A stretch of 64,000 nucleotides of DNA from Chersky-840 sp963848335 (GTDB taxonomy: Bacteria; Actinomycetota; Acidimicrobiia; Acidimicrobiales; UBA8190). Positions 48,492 to 57,634 of the stretch are shown here, one piece after another. The notes beneath the pieces were generated by a model. It was not told the origin of the DNA. It worked only from the letters and a program-made list of their open reading frames with translations, and searched no databases. The stretch is taken from the NCBI GenBank assembly GCA_963848335.1, contig CAWKDD010000003.1, positions 1 through 64,000 on the forward strand. The letters are read 5' to 3'. How positions within the stretch are numbered: the stretch's first letter is position 1; the number at the start of each line of letters is the position of its first letter. The translations under genes were made by a program, and so were the position numbers.

Positions 48492-50004
48492 AAGCCTCAC
48501 GCGACGTTTGTTCAGGCGCCGACCTCGCAACGATCCGCGCGGCGCGGCCCAGGTATCCGGGCAGATCCGCCGAAAGGAGGGCGGCGCCCAAGGCCACGGC
48601 TGCGAGGAACAACGCGGCGACCTCGAACCCGCGGACCGCTTCGAATCTTGACGTTTCGTTGGCCGCGGCAGAACCAGCGACGAGCGCGGTCAGTGCCAGT
48701 CCGAGGGCGGTGCCGAGACCACGAGACATGTTCAAGATCCCGCTGGCGACCCCCGCCTGCGTCCGGGGGACCGTACTCATGATGATGGCGTTGTTCGGTG
48801 GGATAAAGAGTCCCAGTCCTACTCCGATGAGACTGAGCTCGCCCACGAGGAGCCATCCCGACGGTTCGCTTGTACCTACGAGCAGAAGCATTAGCGAGGA
48901 AAGGGCCATCCCCGACACCGTGAAGAGGCGCCCCCCGGTGCGCTCGGCCAGCTTTCCGGCGATGGGGGCCACGCATCCGAGTGACACCGGTACCACGGTG
49001 AGCACGAGGCCGGCGTGACCAGTGTCAAAACCCCTAGCTCGCTCCAAGAAAAACGGAACGGCAAACATCGTCCCGAACAACACCGCGAAGGAGAGGAGGC
49101 CACTGACCACGCCGATCGTGAAGCGTGCACGTCGAAACAGCGAGGGAGCCAGCATCGGTGCTTCGGCCCGACGCTCGCGAGCGATGAAGAGTGCTCCGGC
49201 AACTGTCCCCGTGACGACAAGCCCTATCACGGACGCGGACGTCCAGCCCCATTGGTCGCCGAAGGTGATGGTCACGAGCGTGCAGACCACGATGGGCACG
49301 AACAGCGCGAGGCCAGCCCAGTCGTAGGGGGTGCGGGCCTGGAGGTGACGACTCCGGGGAAGGAAGATCCATGCGGCGACGGTGCCGAGGATGCCGGCGG
49401 GGACGTTGACGAAGAAGATCAACCTCCAGCCGCCGGCCGCCAGCAGTAGACCTCCCACGCTCGGTCCAAGGGCGAGCCCCAGCGCCTGGGCAGCACCTTG
49501 GATACCGATGCCACGGCCCAGATGCTCCTTAGGCATGATCACGTAAATGATCGCAACGCTGTTGGCCTGGAGCATGGCTGCGCCCGCGGCTTGGAACACG
49601 CGGAAGGCGTCTAGGGCGAAAAGGGTCGGGGCCAGCGCGCACAGACCGGAGCCGACGATGAAGACGACGAAGCCGTAGGTGTAGAGCAACTTACGTCCCG
49701 CCATGTCTGCCAGGCGTCCCACGGTCGTCACCCCGGCGACAAGCACGATGAGGTAGCTGAGCCCCACCCAGGTCACCGCGGCCACGCCGGCATGGAACAC
49801 ACGCTGCAGAGTCGGGAACGCCACTGTCACGATGCTGGCGTCGAGCTGTCCCATAAAGGCCCCGATACACACGGTCACCAGCACGAAGACGTGCGCGTCG
49901 GGCCTTTTCCGGAGCCACTCCGGCCGAGCAGGTTCAACCAACCAACGAGGCCGTCGAGCCTGTGCCTCCGGGATCGAGCTCGACCTCACAACTCGAGCCT
50001 GCAT
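48454..50004 (-). CDS. MFS transporter, DHA2 (14-helix) drug:H+ antiporter type
   Basis: VTVCIGAFMGQLDASIVTVA is the DHA2 start (helix 1), RLADMAGRKLLYTYG is motif A, and QLGLALGPSVGGLLLAAGG-like QALGLALGPSVGGLLLA is motif C of antiporters. The membrane segments number about 14. Start at the ATG at 50004 is preferred because it leaves 29 bp to the divergent LysR gene; a longer frame to 50058 would overlap it. The C-terminus is Ser/Arg-rich. Probably a multidrug or metabolite exporter controlled by the neighbouring LysR protein. Confidence 0.87.
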   Translation of the reverse strand: MQARVVRSSSIPEAQARRPRWLVEPARPEWLRKRPDAHVFVLVTVCIGAFMGQLDASIVTVAFPTLQRVFHAGVAAVTWVGLSYLIVLVAGVTTVGRLADMAGRKLLYTYGFVVFIVGSGLCALAPTLFALDAFRVFQAAGAAMLQANSVAIIYVIMPKEHLGRGIGIQGAAQALGLALGPSVGGLLLAAGGWRLIFFVNVPAGILGTVAAWIFLPRSRHLQARTPYDWAGLALFVPIVVCTLVTITFGDQWGWTSASVIGLVVTGTVAGALFIARERRAEAPMLAPSLFRRARFTIGVVSGLLSFAVLFGTMFAVPFFLERARGFDTGHAGLVLTVVPVSLGCVAPIAGKLAERTGGRLFTVSGMALSSLMLLLVGTSEPSGWLLVGELSLIGVGLGLFIPPNNAIIMSTVPRTQAGVASGILNMSRGLGTALGLALTALVAGSAAANETSRFEAVRGFEVAALFLAAVALGAALLSADLPGYLGRAARIVARSAPEQTSREASTGRGSPTPRRN

Positions 50005-50033
50005 TTCGAGATTCCAAAAGGCAGAGAGGTAGA

Positions 50034-50930
50034 ATGTCAATAATGCATAAGCATTCACATATGGATAGTCGCAGGCTTGACATCTTCCTGTCCGTAGTGG
50101 ACGAAGGAGGCTTCACCGCTGCCGGAGACGCCCTCGGCATGTCCCAGCCGGCAGTGTCTCAGGCCATCCGCGAACTCGAGGAGGACCTCGGCACGGGCCT
50201 CTTTCGCCGACTCGGTCGGACCGTTTCGTTGACCCCCGCCGGCGAGGCACTCGTGCTCCCCGTCCGCCAAGCCCGGCGCGATCTGGAGATCGGTCGGATG
50301 GCAGTTCGCGAAGTCGCGGGACTCGGGGCCGGCCGCCTCGACCTGACCTGCCTCCCCACCCTGGCTGTGGCACCCCTAGCGCCACTGGTCGGCGCCTTTA
50401 GAACCGCCTATCCCGGGGTGTCGATCCGACTTTCTGACCCGGAGGACACCGCTGAGCTCCTCTACTTCATCCGTTCAGGAGAGTCGGAGGTGGGCCTGGT
50501 CGAACAGGTCGATGCGGAGGGACTCGTGACTGTGGCGCTCTCGAGCCAGGAATTCCTGGCCGTCCTCCCGCCGGGAAGCACGGCAACGAGCCCCCTGCGG
50601 ATGCGAGACTTCGCCGCGCATCCCCTGGTAGCGACACCACCCGGAAGCTCTACCCGACGACTGCTCGACCAGGCTCTGGAGGAGTCGGCTTCGAGAGCCA
50701 CCGTGGTCGTGGAGGCTACCCAACGCGAGGCCCTTCTGCCGCTAATCGCCGCAGGCGCGGGCGCCGGTTTGCTTCCCCGTCCCCTGGCTGAGATCGCCAG
50801 CGCCCTCGGATGTGTCGTCGTCGAAACACGGCCCAGGGTGTCTCGCGCTGTCGCTCTGGTTCACCGTGACGGATCCCTCACACCCGCAGCCCGGCAATTC
50901 GTCCAGCTCGCGGTGGCACAGCGCCTTTGA
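50034..50930 (+). CDS. LysR-family transcriptional regulator
   Basis: The winged helix-turn-helix is DSRRLDIFLSVVDEGGFTAA then GDALGMSQPAVSQAIRELEE (residues 9-50), followed by FRRLGRTVSLTPAGEALVLP. The effector domain has LPTLAVAPLAPLVGAFRTAY and ends with RFVQLA-like ARQFVQLAVAQRL. 298 residues, normal length. The ATG at 50034 has GAGAGG upstream. It is divergent from the MFS gene with 29 bp between starts, the usual layout of a LysR protein and its target. Confidence 0.92.
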   Translation: MSIMHKHSHMDSRRLDIFLSVVDEGGFTAAGDALGMSQPAVSQAIRELEEDLGTGLFRRLGRTVSLTPAGEALVLPVRQARRDLEIGRMAVREVAGLGAGRLDLTCLPTLAVAPLAPLVGAFRTAYPGVSIRLSDPEDTAELLYFIRSGESEVGLVEQVDAEGLVTVALSSQEFLAVLPPGSTATSPLRMRDFAAHPLVATPPGSSTRRLLDQALEESASRATVVVEATQREALLPLIAAGAGAGLLPRPLAEIASALGCVVVETRPRVSRAVALVHRDGSLTPAARQFVQLAVAQRL

Positions 50931-51022
50931 CGGCGCGTCGCCTCACCCGCGATCCACCCAGGGCGTTTGGCGCGTTCCGGTGCAACCGGAGGATGGACCC
51001 AGCGGATAACCTTGAGTGGTCC

Positions 51023-51093
51023 GCGGGCGTAGCTCAATGGCAGAGTCCCAGCCTTCCAAGCTGGTCATGCGGGTTCGATTCCCGTCGCCCGCT
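51023..51093 (+). tRNA. tRNA-Gly, anticodon TCC
   Basis: Acceptor stem GCGGGCG / CGCCCGC with discriminator T; D arm AGCTCAATGGCAGAG; anticodon stem CCAGC-CTTCCAA-GCTGG with TCC at 51055-51057; T arm GCGGGTTCGATTCCCGT. CCA is not encoded. The sequence beyond it changes to lower-GC accessory DNA, and tRNA-Gly genes are common integration sites, but I found no second copy of its 3' end. Confidence 0.97.
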
Positions 51094-51213
51094 CCCTGGT
51101 AAGAGCACGTTTCGGCCAAAGCCGTCGTCCCAGGATTGCGGTCGTGCAACTACCGTCAACTACTAAGGACCATCCCGGTGTCCCTTCACCCAGTCGCGTA
51201 GCTGACCGCGAAC

Positions 51214-51403
51214 CTACGTCTCGGCGTCCAGGAGTCGCCGAAGGCCTTCCCTGAGCGCCCACAGCTTGCGCTCAACGTCCTGGGTCGCTCGGAGGATCTC
51301 CATGGCCTCCTCACGATCCAGGGCGCCCGGTAAGCGGTGTGGCCATGGCGATCGAGCGGCGCAGGTTCTCAAGCTCGGACAGCCGGTCCACGGGCACGAA
51401 CAT
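51214..51403 (-). CDS. Small hypothetical protein, one frameshift
   Basis: An ATG at 51403 gives FVPVDRLSELENLRRSIAMA, and after one shift near 51330 REEAMEILRATQDVERKLWA then LREGLRRLLDAET to a TAG at 51214. The combined 62 residues are helical and charged, with heptad-like Leu spacing (coiled coil). No family recognised. Composition fits the accessory region. Confidence 0.4.
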
Positions 51404-51466
51404 ACGCAGCGGGATTAGTCACTTGATGGACCACGGGGCTGCGACCTCGTGAGAGACTCCCTGCAT

Positions 51467-51778
51467 ATGGAAAACGAACTACCGCCGCCGCTGACCATTA
51501 CTGAGGTGCTTGACCGCCATTTTCGCCGAGCGGATGGCAGAACGCCTCTTGCGGGATATTTGCGGAAGGTGAGGGTGGAGGGGGAGTTCGTGACGGTCCC
51601 GCTGACCATTACGTTCGACGCCGAGGCGTTCACTGAGTTCGTCCTCTACTCCCTGAGCCAGATCACCACCCTGCGAACGGCGTGCTACGAGTTGGCGACC
51701 ATGGTTGGACGCGGTGTCGCCCTGAATCAGATTGATCCCGCACGGTGGGGCCCTGGGGATCTGACCCGCCCAATCTGA
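51467..51778 (+). CDS. Hypothetical protein, accessory region
   Basis: A 103-residue frame from ATG 51467 (an alternative GTG start lies at 51449). It reads MENELPPPLTITEVLDRHFR ... GEFVTVPLTITFDAEAFTEF and ends DPARWGPGDLTRPI. It is a soluble mixed alpha/beta protein with no signal peptide or known motif. It is divergent from the small coiled-coil ORF and upstream of the transposase remnant. I do not recognise it. Confidence 0.5.
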   Translation: MENELPPPLTITEVLDRHFRRADGRTPLAGYLRKVRVEGEFVTVPLTITFDAEAFTEFVLYSLSQITTLRTACYELATMVGRGVALNQIDPARWGPGDLTRPI

Positions 51779-51845
51779 ACGGCTCCAAAGCAGTCATAGG
51801 TGGTGGCTCCTTTCCTACTTGGGCACCAGCCACCGCGACTGTCCG

Positions 51846-52049
51846 TTACGCCGTCTTGACCCGCTTGTAGGTCAACCGCCGACCCCTGGTCTGGTCGACC
51901 AGACGCCGCATCCGCTCGGAGTCCGATAGGTCCCGAGTGGAATACCGGAAGTCGTGCTCCGTCAGGTAGCGGGGCAGGTACTCTTTGCTGATGTGGTGGC
52001 GCGTCCTCGCCACACTGGCCCCAACGGTTACCGGTGACGCCACGATCAT
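51846..52049 (-). mobile_element. C-terminal remnant of an IS1595-family (ISXO2-like) transposase
   Basis: The 67-residue frame contains TRHHISKEYLPRYLTEHDFR then YSTRDLSDSERMRRLVDQTR, which matches the end of DDE transposases of the IS1595/ISXO2 group (HHxSxKxLxRYxxExxFRxNxR). The two first catalytic Asp and the zinc-ribbon N-terminus are absent, and no inverted terminal repeats are visible. It is a remnant, not an active element. It marks the accessory nature of the region. Confidence 0.75.
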
Positions 52050-52254
52050 CCCCGACGGCGACCTAGCGTGCTGTCAGTCCCATTGGAAAGGATCACGGAC
52101 GCTGCTTGATGGGATGGGCCGACAACGCTGAAGCCGACGCCGAGAGCCGAGACGCTGAGACGATGCCAGCACCCTAAGAATGCCTGCTCGGGGGAGGTCA
52201 CACTCATGGGCGATCCACCCGGTCAAGATGAGGAATCCGACCGGGAGAATCACC

Positions 52255-52973
52255 ATGAGACGCAGCCCGAGACACCTAGCAGCGAAGCCACCACCGCGCT
52301 TCCCGATCCGAGGAGCGATTGTCGGGACATCCTCGCGGCATCGATCATCGGTGGCGAGAGCTACGGGGCGATTCCCGATAGCGGAGGCGTGATCCACGCG
52401 TGTTACGCCAACGAGCGTCCGCACACTCTGCACGTGCTCGACACATCCAAGATGCAAACGTGTCCGCACGGGACGACAGCTATAGCTGGGATCAGTCTGG
52501 TGCAGCCGGGACGCCAGGCCCTGCCGGACCTGCTGGACCTCCTGGACCAGCTGGACCTGCCGGAAAGGATGGAGCACCGGGAGCGCCAGGTGCTCCTGGT
52601 GTACCAGGAACGCCGCTGATTCTGGAGCAGCTGGCGCTACAGGAGCCACCGGCCCCCAGGTCCAGCAGGAGCACCTTCGTACGCCACAACGGCGACACTT
52701 CCGGCTGCAGCTGGTCAGAATCAAGGCGCTGGCACTGAGACACTCACCCTACCTATGGGTACATACGTCATACGTGCAACTCTGCAGGACGGTGGATGCA
52801 CTACGACCGCCACCAACGGGATCATCACCGATGAGGTCAACGGAACCGCTGTCTATGCGATGACAGCCCTGGCCGAGATCACAAGTGCATCTGGCGAGGT
52901 GCAGTGGGCCTGCATCAATGGTTCTGCGGCGATCTCGACGTTCATCGGAGAAGCCACAGCTGTGACGCCCTGA
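52255..52973 (+). pseudogene. Collagen-like secreted protein, frameshifted
   Basis: Pieces in different frames assemble to: MRRSPRHLAA..., ASIIGGESYGAIPDSGGVIH with ACYANERPHTLHVLD and CPHGTTAIA, then a Gly-X-Y run GTPGPAGPAGPPGPAGPAG followed by KDGAPGAPGAPGVPGTP, and the end VRATLQDGG-like MGTYVIRATLQDGGCTTTAT ... STFIGEATAVTP. This resembles actinobacterial exported proteins with a short collagen-like stalk. At least three shifts break it; they may be sequencing errors or decay. The stop at 52973 is 13 bp before the next gene. Confidence 0.6.
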
Positions 52974-52985
52974 GCGGATATCTCA

Positions 52986-53809
52986 ATGTGGCTACTACCG
53001 CACTCGATTGCAACGCTCACGGTGCGCACCGAGCGAGACGGATGGGACTGGCTCCTCTACGGCCTCTCCATCCTTGCTGCTCTCGGTGCAGTCGTCGCCC
53101 TGTGGACCTGGTGGACGAACCTCCGACGGGTGCCCGAGGTCGGTTTTCGCTGGGATAAGCCCGACGGTTCAGCGTGGGCTCCGGAAGATCCCTCAACCTG
53201 CGTCGCGGTGACTCTCTTGAGTTTCAAATCGTCTTGGACAACGTCGGATCTGCCGCAGCCCCGCTCGTCATCGCGAACGTCATGGTTCCCTACTTCCTGG
53301 ACCTCAGATCTAGTGACCGAGACGGCAAGCCCCGGCAGCCTCACCGGAGCGCAGACGTCGCTGTCGACTGTCCACCAGCTGATGAAGTGCGATTCGTTGT
53401 AGTGCGAATCGAGGAGTTCATGCCCGGGATCACGTTCATCATTCGTTACACCGTGACGGTACCTAGAGACTTTGCGGATCTGCCACGATCGTTCTATTTC
53501 GCAGCGTCTGCTGAGGCAGAGGGATTTCGTCGGTCGGGGCATCTTCGTATTCCGACTTTCGGTGTGGCCGTGAACCCGGCCTTCTGGAGCCCGCGAGTGG
53601 CCCGGCCAGAGGAACCCGTGGTGGCCTCCTCGGCAAGTTCGAACGCAACCAGAGACGGTGCGGTCCGGACCCGGACGTCGAATCGATCGATGGCCAGTAC
53701 GCCTGGTCGACTGACCCGACAGGGCGCCGCGGACGTAGTGGTACGACCTTTGCCACCGTGCTCCAGGGCCCGAGTCGGACTCCGAGTGAGCGCTGCACCT
53801 ATCGAGTAG
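52986..53809 (+). CDS. Single-span membrane protein of unknown function, one frameshift
   Basis: After TVRTERDGWDWLLYGLSI comes a membrane helix (LAALGAVVALWTWW), then VPEVGFRWDKPDGSAWAPED. A shift near 53195 leads to NLRRGDSLEFQIVLDNVGSA and APLVIANVMVPYFLDL, a beta-rich exported or cytosolic domain, and then PGITFIIRYTVTVPRDF with AEGFRRSGHLRIPTF. About 270 residues. I do not recognise it. The C-terminal 60 residues are Arg/Ser-rich and could be past a further shift. Confidence 0.5.
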
Positions 53810-53839
53810 CCTTCGCGGCGGATGGCGGGGAGACTGAAG

Positions 53840-54829
53840 ATGAGATTTCGACCGTTGGCGGGTGTGGTTGCTTTGATGATTTCACTCACAGGCGCCGCGA
53901 TACTGATTGGCGTCTCACCCGCTGAAGCTGCCCACACTTCCGCCACCCCGCCCAGCATCATGACGATGCCTTCTAACACTGTTGCCGCTTTAGGGCACAA
54001 CGCTAAGTTCTCAGCCAAGGCGACTGGTCATCCCAGGCCTACGGTCCAGTGGGAGATGTCGAGCGACGGGATCACGTTCGTAAACGTTCCGGGAGCTACT
54101 TCAAGGACCTTGCGGTGACGGCCACAACATCCGACAACGGCAATCAGTACAGGCAGTCTTTTCCAACCGTTCGGGCATGGCGACCACGGCGTCGGCGACG
54201 TTAACGACTAGTGCCAGCTGTAGCAATAGCACCATCGTGTCAACCTCGCTGGGCATGACCTGGTCGGGGCAAATCTGTCGGGCGAGGACCTCAGTGGTGC
54301 AAACCTCATGCGTGCAGACCTGGCGATGGCGAACCTAACGGGTATTGACCTCTGTGATGCCAGGCTAGAGAATGCCAACCTGGCGAGCACCAATCTCTTG
54401 GAGGCCAACCTGTCTGGCGCCAACCTGGATTTCGCCAACCTGGATTTCGCCAACCTGGAGGGTGCTCTGCTCAATGTCAACCAGCCCGGATTCGCGTCGG
54501 AGCCAGGAGCCAATCTGGAAAACGCCGACCTGTTGGGTGCCAAGATGAAGTATGCCGACCTTTCGGGCGCCGACCTCACTGATGCTGACCTTTCGGGCGC
54601 CGACCTCACTGATGCTGACCTAGCAGGCGTCTACAACTGTGATCTTGCTTGCATCGATGGTTCGTTTGAGAACGAGGACGGTGCCAATCTCGCGAACGCC
54701 GACCTATTTGGCGCCAACCTATCGTGGTCCATACTGACGGGCGGCGCCGGTGGACCAAACTGGAACAACACGACCTGCCCGGATGGAACTAACAGCAACA
54801 ACCACCGAGGCGGCTGCGTAAACAACTAG
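53840..54829 (+). CDS. Secreted Ig-like plus pentapeptide-repeat protein, frameshifted in the linker
   Basis: The signal peptide is MRFRPLAGVVALMISLTGAA; the Ig-like segment reads PPSIMTMPSNTVAALGHNAK, FSAKATGHPRPTVQWEMSSD (Cys replaced, W conserved). After a shift between 54115 and 54300 come about 20 pentapeptide repeats of type A(D/N)LxX: DLAMANLTGIDLCDARLENA, LEGALLNVN, DLSGADLTDADLSGADLTDA. It ends CVNN with two Cys pairs (CDLAC, CPDG/CVNN). Pentapeptide repeats form a right-handed quadrilateral helix. The Ig-pentapeptide combination in one exported protein is unusual. Role unknown. Confidence 0.65.
54561..54620 (+). repeat. Perfect 30-bp tandem duplication inside the pentapeptide gene
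   Basis: The 30 bp starting TTTCGGGCGCCGACCTCACT are repeated without change at 54561-54590 and 54591-54620, adding two pentapeptides. A 15-bp tandem unit (CAACCTGGATTTCGC) lies earlier, near 54421-54450. Identical copies imply recent expansion. Confidence 0.85.
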
Positions 54830-54894
54830 GGTGACGAGAACAAGACGGGCCGAGCACAGGTGGTGGATGAGGACACCACCGCGCTCAAGGCCCG

Positions 54895-55232
54895 TCATCC
54901 CAACGCTGCCGTATGTACGTCGGGTGTGGGTGGTCCGGTGTCTCCGCAAGAAGAGCACCTGGGAGCACCTACGATCAGGGACAGCTGAAGCGCTCCGGTG
55001 CAATGTCCGACAACACCGAAGCCCTCCAGCTGTCCAGCCCCGAACGGTGACCAGCCCTCGGAGCGTGCGACCCGCCCGAAGAGGAGTACGAGCGGGGCCG
55101 CAGATCTTGCACCGTCAGGGCGCCTCCCCCGACGTGCATCGTCTTGGGCAGCGAGCCGCTCCCGCTCCAGGCGCTCAGCACGTTCCGCCAAAAGTTGGCG
55201 ATGTGCTCGCGCTCGGCCTCCGTCTGGCTCAT
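54895..55232 (-). CDS. Hypothetical protein, last gene of the terminase-small-subunit operon, frameshifted
   Basis: ATG at 55232 overlaps the upstream stop (ATGA at 55229-55232). It reads MSQTEAEREHIANFWRNVLS, AWSGSGSLPKTMHVGGGALT and VQDLRPRSYSSSG; after a shift near 55070 it continues RVARSEGWSPFGAGQLEGFG and ends in CSSCGDTG...HTAALG. Two Cys at the end could bind metal. It is convergent with the pentapeptide gene. Function unknown. Confidence 0.4.
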
Positions 55233-55758
55233 GAGACAGTCTCCGCTTCGACCTCGGCGCGTAGCCCGGATCTGGTCGGCTCGTCGTTCGATTTCCCGAG
55301 CGTCCATTTCCAACAACGCCAGCTGTACGCGTCGCCGGAAGGCGGGCGCCTCACTGCGCTTCACGGCCTGATACTCACCGGTCAACCCGACACAGAGTTC
55401 AAAAGCATCACGTGTCGCTCGACGGCGAGTTGCCGGTGTGCTGATATCGTCGGCACGACGCACGACCTCGGCCCGAGCTTCCACTCCACCGACACAAGCG
55501 CGCCCACACCGAGGAGAGCAGTAAAGACGCTATCGATGCCTGCGTGATCAGCCGATTGGAAGCGACACACCCTCTTGATGATCTTCTTGGCTTCAGCTGT
55601 CGTCAGGTTCTTGCCGATCGGGAACTTGGCTACGACTCCATCCAAGCCCGCACGCCTGCTGACATCAGCCCCACAGGCCCCGGTTGCCACGGCTGCACGG
55701 GGGCACCCAAACCGCTGCCTTCGGTATGTTGCGCTCCAGTTTGTTCAAACATGCTCAT
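55229..55758 (-). CDS. Hypothetical protein in the terminase-small-subunit operon, frameshifted
   Basis: ATG at 55758 overlaps the upstream stop (ATGA). It starts MSMFEQTGAQHTEGSGLGAP, then after one shift VVAKFPIGKNLTTAEAKKII and FTALLGVGALVSVEWKLGPR, then RRATRDAFELCVGLTGEYQA, LALLEMDAREIERRADQIRA and, in the last frame, AEVEAETVS before TGA 55229-55231. Mostly helical and charged at the C-terminus. No family recognised; at least three indels. Confidence 0.4.
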
Positions 55759-56102
55759 CGTCCTCCATGATGTAGCCGCAGGAGGTCCCAGCCCAGATCT
55801 GCTGCGGTCGTTGGCTTGCGCGGCTTGATGCAGTCACGTGTCATCTGTGCCAAGTCCCGTCGTACGGCTGCGGCGGTGCTGCGACTGCGGCCAGCTTCGG
55901 CGGCAACGTGGGCGTTGTGATCATCGAGGACGGACTCCAGATCGCCGATGGCGCAGACCAACCGCTTCTTGTGCCGGTCAGCCAGTACCTGTCCCTTCCG
56001 AAGCTCCTGGAGCGCTCCCACGAGGGCACGCACCACACCCTGTGCTTCATTGGGTGCGGCCCTCGGTGACCATCGTCGCTGCTGCGGAATGCCTCGGATC
56101 AT
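55755..56102 (-). CDS. Hypothetical helical protein in the terminase-small-subunit operon
   Basis: This 115-residue frame is intact. The ATG at 56102 overlaps the upstream stop (ATGA at 56099-56102). It reads MIRGIPQQRRWSPRAAPNEA, QGVVRALVGALQELRKGQVL and LVCAIGDLESVLDDHNAHVA, ending DLGWDLLRLHHGGR; the predicted fold is all helix. It has no known motif. The overlaps on both sides indicate that it is a true member of the operon. Confidence 0.5.
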   Translation of the reverse strand: MIRGIPQQRRWSPRAAPNEAQGVVRALVGALQELRKGQVLADRHKKRLVCAIGDLESVLDDHNAHVAAEAGRSRSTAAAVRRDLAQMTRDCIKPRKPTTAADLGWDLLRLHHGGR

Positions 56103-56598
56103 GGTTTCACCCACTGGCCACTCACGGGGTTAGAGGGGCATCCCTTCGGGGCAGGTCGGTAAGTCTCGGTCCGACCATCGCGGTACGTCGCCGACGAGAC
56201 GCCCGAGCGTCTGTTGTGAGCGCTCTTGATCGGTGCCTCGGGTAGATCATCAAGGTTCAGATCCTGGGAGCCACGGCGCTCCACGATCGACAGGACCTGG
56301 CGCTCTTTCGTCGGAGACACCATAGGAACCTCAGCGTCCCTGTAGTCCTGCAGCTGCCGAAGGATCCCGCGCCTCATAGACTCGTGGTCGATATCGAACT
56401 GAAGGGCACGACCGTAAATCGACCTTGTGCAGCCGCAACGCCTGCTGATGGTGCACTCGCAGGGCGATGAAGTCCCTGCAGAGATCCATAAGGTGGATCT
56501 CCTCCGGGTTTGATGACGGCGACGGCATTCAGTTGATTCTGCTCGTGTGGGTCCGGGCGTCTTCCAGCGCTCACGCTGTTCGGGTGAAGTGCGGCCAT
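56099..56598 (-). CDS. Hypothetical protein in the terminase-small-subunit operon, two frameshifts
   Basis: ATG at 56598 has AAAGGAAGAA upstream. It reads MAALHPNSVSAGRRPDPHEQ, then PEEIHLMDLCRDFIALRVHH, QQALRLHKVDL, and after a second shift RALQFDIDHESMRRGILRQL, then SPTKERQVLSIVERRGSQDL and VKP. About 165 residues, charged and helical. The His/Arg-rich middle (FIALRVHHQQALRLHK) resembles no enzyme motif I know. It ends in an ATGA overlap. Confidence 0.42.
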
Positions 56599-56862
56599 GA
56601 TTTCCTTCTTCCTTTGCGTTGCTTTCGTCCAATGGGCGATTAGTCGATGGATGCTCCCGCTCATGAGTGCCACCGGTCCACGGTCGGCTCAGGTCGGCCA
56701 CAGGTGTCGAGGGTGGGGTCTCCTGACCTGAGCGTGAAAGGTGTGGTGGCGACCGTTAGTGCCAGCCGACGCGGTGGGCCAGAGGTTGACGAGAAGGTCA
56801 CGGCCCTCTGGGAATCCTCCGTGCTTCTGTCGCTGCGTCGGCTTCACGATGCTCTCGTCTGG

Positions 56863-57129
56863 TCATGCTCCACCTGTCTCTCGTCGTGGGTCGGGGTGCG
56901 CCGGTGGGCGCTCGCCGATGTCGTACACGTAATGGCCCCATGGCAGCCGATCGGTCTTCGTCCATCGGGCCATGAGGTCGGGGCCATGCTTGGTCCATGC
57001 CTGTCGGCGAAGGTCCTCAGTGGCGAAACTCAGGCTGTTCGGATGTCCGTAGAGCAGATCGAACCGCTCCCAGTAGCTCAGGACGTCCCGGCGCTTCTTG
57101 GGCGCCCTCTTCGATCGGCTGGGACTCAC
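56863..57129 (-). CDS. Hypothetical protein directly after the terminase small subunit
   Basis: The GTG start at 57129 overlaps the terS stop (GTGA). It reads VSPSRSKRAPKKRRDVLSYW, ERFDLLYGHPNSLSFATEDL and RRQAWTKHGPDLMARWTKTD, and ends RPPAHPDPRRETGGA. It is basic at the N-terminus and rich in Trp (five). No family is recognised. The overlap suggests a role with TerS, perhaps DNA binding. About 88 residues, intact. Confidence 0.5.
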   Translation of the reverse strand: MSPSRSKRAPKKRRDVLSYWERFDLLYGHPNSLSFATEDLRRQAWTKHGPDLMARWTKTDRLPWGHYVYDIGERPPAHPDPRRETGGA

Positions 57130-57459
57130 CTCACACCCCGTGCCCGTCGTCGGCGAACGTCGGGCGTTGGGGAGCCATCCAGGTCTAGCTCCCGCATGAG
57201 CCGAGCAAATCCCGATCGGGCCTGCTCTTCGATGCTGATGGCCGGGTGCTTGCGTGGCGCCCCGAAGCGATCGCGGTAGACGATGCCGTCTGCCCTCAGC
57301 TGCTCGCGGGCCTGGACCGAGCGATCCCATGCCTCAGCGGCGAGGGTCAGCAGCATCTTGTGATGCTCAGTGAGCACGTAGGTGGCCTCGACAGCCGCCC
57401 ACCAGGCGGCAGTCGTTGCAGTGAGATCGTTCGGGCGGCTTCGTCGGTGCAGCGGTCAT
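57126..57459 (-). CDS. Phage terminase small subunit, P27 family, one frameshift
   Basis: P27-family small subunits recognise phage DNA and pass it to the large terminase. ATG at 57459: MTAAPTKPP, then after one indel near 57430 NDLTATTAAWWAAVEATYVL, TEHHKMLLTLAAEAWDRSVQ, AREQLRADGIVYRDRFGAPR and KHPAISIEEQARSGFARLMR with ELDLDGSP. This is the family pattern (LxxxCxAxDR..ARExL...G..V.DRxG..K.HPAxxIExxxRxxFARLxRELxLD). The large subunit is not found in the window. First gene of a minus-strand operon. Confidence 0.75.
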
Positions 57460-57634
57460 CTGGCCTCATGTGAATAGGTTGGAAATCTGCTTTGCGTCGG
57501 GATGACGCGTTCTTTTTCGACGTGTCACGGTGGTGGCTTGTGCGAGGTTCAGGCAACGGGTACCCCCGGGATAAAGTAAGGAGATTGTGCGGTCGGGCTT
57601 GAGCTACAGGATCATGATCTGATGGCCGGAGTCG

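Noticed and set aside
51023..51093. tRNA-Gly as an att site with a direct repeat at the far end of the island
   Set aside because: I searched by eye for a second copy of the tRNA 3' end in 51.1-64 kb and found none, and no integrase gene is present, so I do not annotate att sites.
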